This document shows, piece by piece, positions 61,086-64,000 of a DNA stretch of 64,000 bases. The position numbers and the translations under genes were made by a program. The notes beneath the pieces are model-generated. The model was not told the origin of the DNA. It worked only from the letters and a program-made list of their open reading frames with translations, and ran no database searches. The number at the start of each line of letters is the position of its first letter. Position 1 is the stretch's first letter. This DNA comes from JAPPHA01 sp965220985 (GTDB lineage: Bacteria > Pseudomonadota > Alphaproteobacteria > Rhodobacterales > Rhodobacteraceae): the NCBI GenBank assembly GCA_965220985.1, contig OZ244854.1, positions 2,108,001 to 2,172,000 on the forward strand. Reading direction: 5' to 3'.

Positions 61086-61960
61086 TGTGGCAATCTGCAC
61101 TGTTCATTCCGGCCACCGAACCTCGGTTCTTGGCCAAAGCGCATGAACGCGGTGCGAGGGCGATCGTTCTCGACCTGGAGGCAAGTGTTGTTCCTGGCCG
61201 GAAGGACGAGGCGCGCTCGGCCATTGCGTCTGCTGTCCAAACACTTTCCGGGGTTGGGCTGGAAGTCCTTGTTCGAATCAACATGGGCTGGCGGATTGCG
61301 TTTCGCGACCTCGAAGCGGCCGCAATCGAGGGGGTATCCGGTGTCGTGGTGCCGGATGCGAGAGACACTGTGCTCCTGGCGGCAATCGACGGATACCTGA
61401 GCGACTTGGAGAAGCAGACGAACAGGCGCGGTGCTCGGATCTATCTCATTCCGGTCATTGAGAGTGCGGCAGGGCTGGAAAACGCTCGCGAAATTGCTGC
61501 CTGCCGCCGTGTCATGGGCTTGGCATTCGGTGTCGAGGATTTCATGGTCGATCTGGGTGGCGAGCCCGATCCGGCATTGCTGGATCACGCCTGTCTTCGA
61601 ATCGCGACCGCGGCACGGGCATCCGGCCGCATGGTGCTCGCAGTTCCGGAAAGCCTCGCCAATCTCTACGACATGGATCGTTTCCGGGCAGCCGCGATGC
61701 GCGCGAAAGCCATGGGCGCAGAGGCAGGGTTGGCTGTCCATCCTCGACAAGTTCAGGTTCTGAACGACTGCTTCACCCCGACGGAACTGGAGGTTGCCCA
61801 CGCACGCCGTGTCATCGAAGCAGCCGAGCGCGCAGAAGAGGCCGGTAGCGGAGTTTTTGAGCTGGATGGGCGGATGATCGACCTGCCGATCGTGGTGCGG
61901 GCAAGGCGGTTGCTTGAACGCGCCGAAAGTTTGGGATTGTTCGACCATTCCGCCAGTTAG
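61082..61960 (+). CDS. HpcH/HpaI aldolase, citrate lyase beta (CitE)-like acyl-CoA lyase
   Basis: 292 residues. TIM-barrel lyase signature: SALFIPATEPRFLAKAHERG, AIVLDLEASVVPGRKDEARS (Asp/Glu metal ligands), RINMGW, VVPDARD, LIPVIESAAGLENAREIAAC (Glu) and LAFGVEDFMVDLG (Asp). C-terminal AGLAVHPRQVQVLNDCF. Length matches CitE-like/citramalyl-CoA or malyl-CoA lyases without the other citrate lyase subunits. It overlaps the CoA-transferase stop (ATGA), marking a two-gene operon. Confidence 0.9.
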   Translation: MMWQSALFIPATEPRFLAKAHERGARAIVLDLEASVVPGRKDEARSAIASAVQTLSGVGLEVLVRINMGWRIAFRDLEAAAIEGVSGVVVPDARDTVLLAAIDGYLSDLEKQTNRRGARIYLIPVIESAAGLENAREIAACRRVMGLAFGVEDFMVDLGGEPDPALLDHACLRIATAARASGRMVLAVPESLANLYDMDRFRAAAMRAKAMGAEAGLAVHPRQVQVLNDCFTPTELEVAHARRVIEAAERAEEAGSGVFELDGRMIDLPIVVRARRLLERAESLGLFDHSAS

Positions 61961-62432
61961 GATGTTCGCCAAAACAATCTGTCTATTTCAGGGCCGCGGT
62001 TCGACGATACAGTTCCATTCGTCGGAGATGCTTGAACGTCGGGTCGCGAGCGCCACGAGACTCCCGACGTTCGTCTTCCCACTTCCCAGGTGGGCGGCAC
62101 CGTCGTTGTCGAACCGCAATGACGGCTCCTTCCGGATTCCCGTGGCAACTGACCGGTTGAGAGATTGCAACTTGGCCCAAAAGCGTACCTCCCGGCCCGT
62201 CATTCGTGATGTGCCAAGACACCCGATGTTCGATCTTGCTTCAGGGAGACTTGTCTGAATCCACGGCAACCGCCCATTGTAGAGAGTGGGCTGATTGCTT
62301 GACACATACCGCGATTTTCGGAATGTTGCGGGTTGGGGATGAGAAGCTGCATCAGTCGGTTTTGGGGTCCGCCGACGCAGTCAATTTGAAATGCCGACAA
62401 GACATTGCCGGTACAAGGCCATTTGAGTGATC
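61961..62432. other. Spacer before dxs containing a 10-bp inverted repeat
   Basis: 472 bases with no supported gene. GAACGTCGGG (62034-62043) and CCCGACGTTC (62063-62072) are perfect complements with a 19-base loop, about 75 bases after the lyase stop. It may end the lyase transcript. No T-tract follows, and no riboswitch is recognised before dxs. Confidence 0.5.
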
Positions 62433-64000
62433 ATGCACGAGACTCCGCTTCTTGACGGGATTCGGCTTCCCGAAGATTTGAGGCGTCTGCCGCCCGCGCA
62501 GCTGCACCAACTCGCGCGGGAACTTAGGGCAGAAACCGTTGATGTCGTGTCCGAAACCGGCGGTCACCTCGGAGCAAGCCTCGGGGTGATCGAGTTGACG
62601 ATTGCCTTGCACCATTCCTTCGACACGCCAAGGGACAAGATCGTCTGGGATGTCGGACACCAGGTCTACCCGCACAAGATCCTGACCGGGCGGCGTGACC
62701 GCATCCGGACACTGAGGCAGGGAGGGGGTCTGTCAGGATTCACCAAGTCTTCGGAAAGCGAATATGATCCATTCGGTGCCGCCCATGCATCGACATCGAT
62801 TTCAGCCGCTTTGGGTTTCGCGGTTTCACGCGATCTTCAGAGGCAAGACAACCATGTCATTGCCGTCATTGGCGACGGCGCCCTGACCGGCGGGATGGCC
62901 TTCGAGGCGCTCAACAATGCCGGTGCGATGGCCAACAAGCTGATCATCATTCTCAACGACAATGAAATGTCGATCGCGCCTCCGGTCGGCGCGATGTCCA
63001 ACTATCTTTCGCAACTGGTGTCATCGAGGCCATATCTCTCGATCAGGGATCTGGGTCGGTCGCTCAGCGAACATGCCCCGAAAGCGGTTCGCTTTGCTGC
63101 CCGCAAGGCAGAAGGATTCGCCCGAGGCGTTCTGTCCGGCGGGGGCATCTTCGAAGAGTTGGGCCTCTATTACGTGGGTCCGATCGATGGACACAACCTG
63201 GATCACTTGCTCCCGGTCCTGTGCAATGTCCGGGATCATGACCTGAACGGTCCGGTTCTGATTCACGTCGTGACAAAGAAGGGCAAGGGCTATCCGCCTG
63301 CCGAACGATCCAACGACAAGTATCACGGCGTCAGCCGTTTCGATGTTGCCGACGGCACGATGATCAAGGCCAAGTCCAACGCGCCGAGCTATACCAAGGT
63401 GTTTTCCGATGCGCTCATCCGGGAAGCCGAGGCCGACAACCGGATTGTCGCGATCACTGCCGCGATGCCGTCAGGGACCGGCCTCGACAAGTTCGAGGAA
63501 ATCTATCCCGATCGATGCTTCGATGTCGGGATCGCCGAACAGCATGCGGTGACCTTTGCCGGTGGACTGGCCGCCGACGGGATGAAACCGTTCGTGGCAA
63601 TTTACTCGACGTTTCTTCAGCGCGCCTATGACCAGATCGTCCACGACGTCGCGTTGCAGGGGCTCCCGGTACGTTTTGCTCTGGATCGAGCCGGCTATGT
63701 CGGCGCGGATGGACAGACCCACTGCGGGGCTTTTGACATCGCCTACTTGGGCTGCGTTCCCAACATGGTGCTCATGGCCGCGGGGGATGAAGCAGAGCTG
63801 GTGCACATGGTCGCAACGGCGGCAGCATTCGACGATGGTCCTTTGGCAATTCGATATCCGCGCGGCAGCGGAACGGGTGTCAACCTTCCCGACGAGCCGG
63901 TGATCCTGCAACCCGGGAAGGGTCGAGTGGTCAAGGAAGGCGACAGGGTTGCACTTCTGTCTTACGGAGGTCGCCTCTCGGACTGTCTGCTCGCAGCAGA
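62433..64000 (+). CDS. dxs: 1-deoxy-D-xylulose-5-phosphate synthase (partial, C-terminus beyond window)
   Basis: About 522 of the usual 640 residues are present. The enzyme makes DXP from pyruvate and glyceraldehyde 3-phosphate, the first step of the MEP isoprenoid pathway. Motifs: SETGGHLGASLGVIELTIAL, WDVGHQVYPHKILTGRRD, GGLSGFTKSSESEYDPFGAA, the thiamine diphosphate motif IGDGALTGGMAFEALNNAG, MSIAPPVGAMSNYL, YVGPIDGHN and, in the pyrimidine domain, FDVGIAEQHAVTFAGGLA and DRAGYVGADGQTHCGAFDIA. The frame is still open at 64000. Confidence 0.95.
   Translation, partial: MHETPLLDGIRLPEDLRRLPPAQLHQLARELRAETVDVVSETGGHLGASLGVIELTIALHHSFDTPRDKIVWDVGHQVYPHKILTGRRDRIRTLRQGGGLSGFTKSSESEYDPFGAAHASTSISAALGFAVSRDLQRQDNHVIAVIGDGALTGGMAFEALNNAGAMANKLIIILNDNEMSIAPPVGAMSNYLSQLVSSRPYLSIRDLGRSLSEHAPKAVRFAARKAEGFARGVLSGGGIFEELGLYYVGPIDGHNLDHLLPVLCNVRDHDLNGPVLIHVVTKKGKGYPPAERSNDKYHGVSRFDVADGTMIKAKSNAPSYTKVFSDALIREAEADNRIVAITAAMPSGTGLDKFEEIYPDRCFDVGIAEQHAVTFAGGLAADGMKPFVAIYSTFLQRAYDQIVHDVALQGLPVRFALDRAGYVGADGQTHCGAFDIAYLGCVPNMVLMAAGDEAELVHMVATAAAFDDGPLAIRYPRGSGTGVNLPDEPVILQPGKGRVVKEGDRVALLSYGGRLSDCLLAA

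Overview
The window reads as chromosomal DNA of a GC-rich (about 63 percent by eye) Gram-negative alphaproteobacterium. It encodes KDO (lipopolysaccharide) synthesis, a class II B12-dependent ribonucleotide reductase of the alphaproteobacterial length and layout, a split two-subunit transketolase, an NAD-type formate dehydrogenase alpha subunit, RmuC and an endonuclease-type MutL. There is no rRNA, CRISPR array, intact insertion sequence, integrase or phage gene. One tRNA gene, tRNA-Thr(CGT), is present.

Layout. 0-5.1 kb: an aquaporin, a broken helix-turn-helix remnant and a minus-strand operon tetR - acyl-CoA mutase small subunit - large subunit - meaB, with a promoter overlapped by two inverted repeats. 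5.7-12.3 kb: nrdJ and the translationally coupled operon kdsD-kdsB-kdsA. 12.6-18.1 kb: tRNA-Thr, then a partly decayed catabolic block (GMC oxidoreductase, TctC-like fragment, GntR regulator, split transketolase, frameshifted mandelate racemase-like gene).

18.2-37.0 kb is the most unusual region. A secreted ankyrin protein lies divergent from a tight seven-gene operon: SrfB-like actin-fold ATPase, SrfC-like P-loop protein, single-pass membrane protein, exported vWA protein, LolCDE/MacB-type ABC ATPase and permease, and exported SUMF1-domain protein. It converges on an opposing operon of three single-pass membrane proteins (one carrying a trypsin-like protease) plus a doubtful small gene. Two of the three membrane proteins share a previously unremarked cytosolic N-terminal domain, joined to different periplasmic domains. 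The whole block looks like one envelope-spanning machine with a cytosolic NTPase pair and a periplasmic effector/sensor side. I do not recognise it as a described system.

37.8-42.1 kb: an operon of an MpaB/DUF2236-type oxygenase, an acyltransferase-3 membrane enzyme with an ankyrin domain inserted in it, and a cytochrome P450 lacking the usual I-helix acid-alcohol pair. 42.3-46.8 kb: formate dehydrogenase alpha divergent from a WD40-cytochrome c fusion, with a perfect palindrome between them. 46.8-54.7 kb: rmuC, mutL, an isolated ectoine synthase, a hypothetical protein, a double SnoaL-like protein, an amidohydrolase and a rhomboid protease. 55.1-64.0 kb: a glutamine-synthetase-like ligase coupled to a MetX-like acyltransferase, alanine dehydrogenase, a CoA-transferase/CitE-like lyase pair, and the first 80 percent of dxs, cut by the window end.
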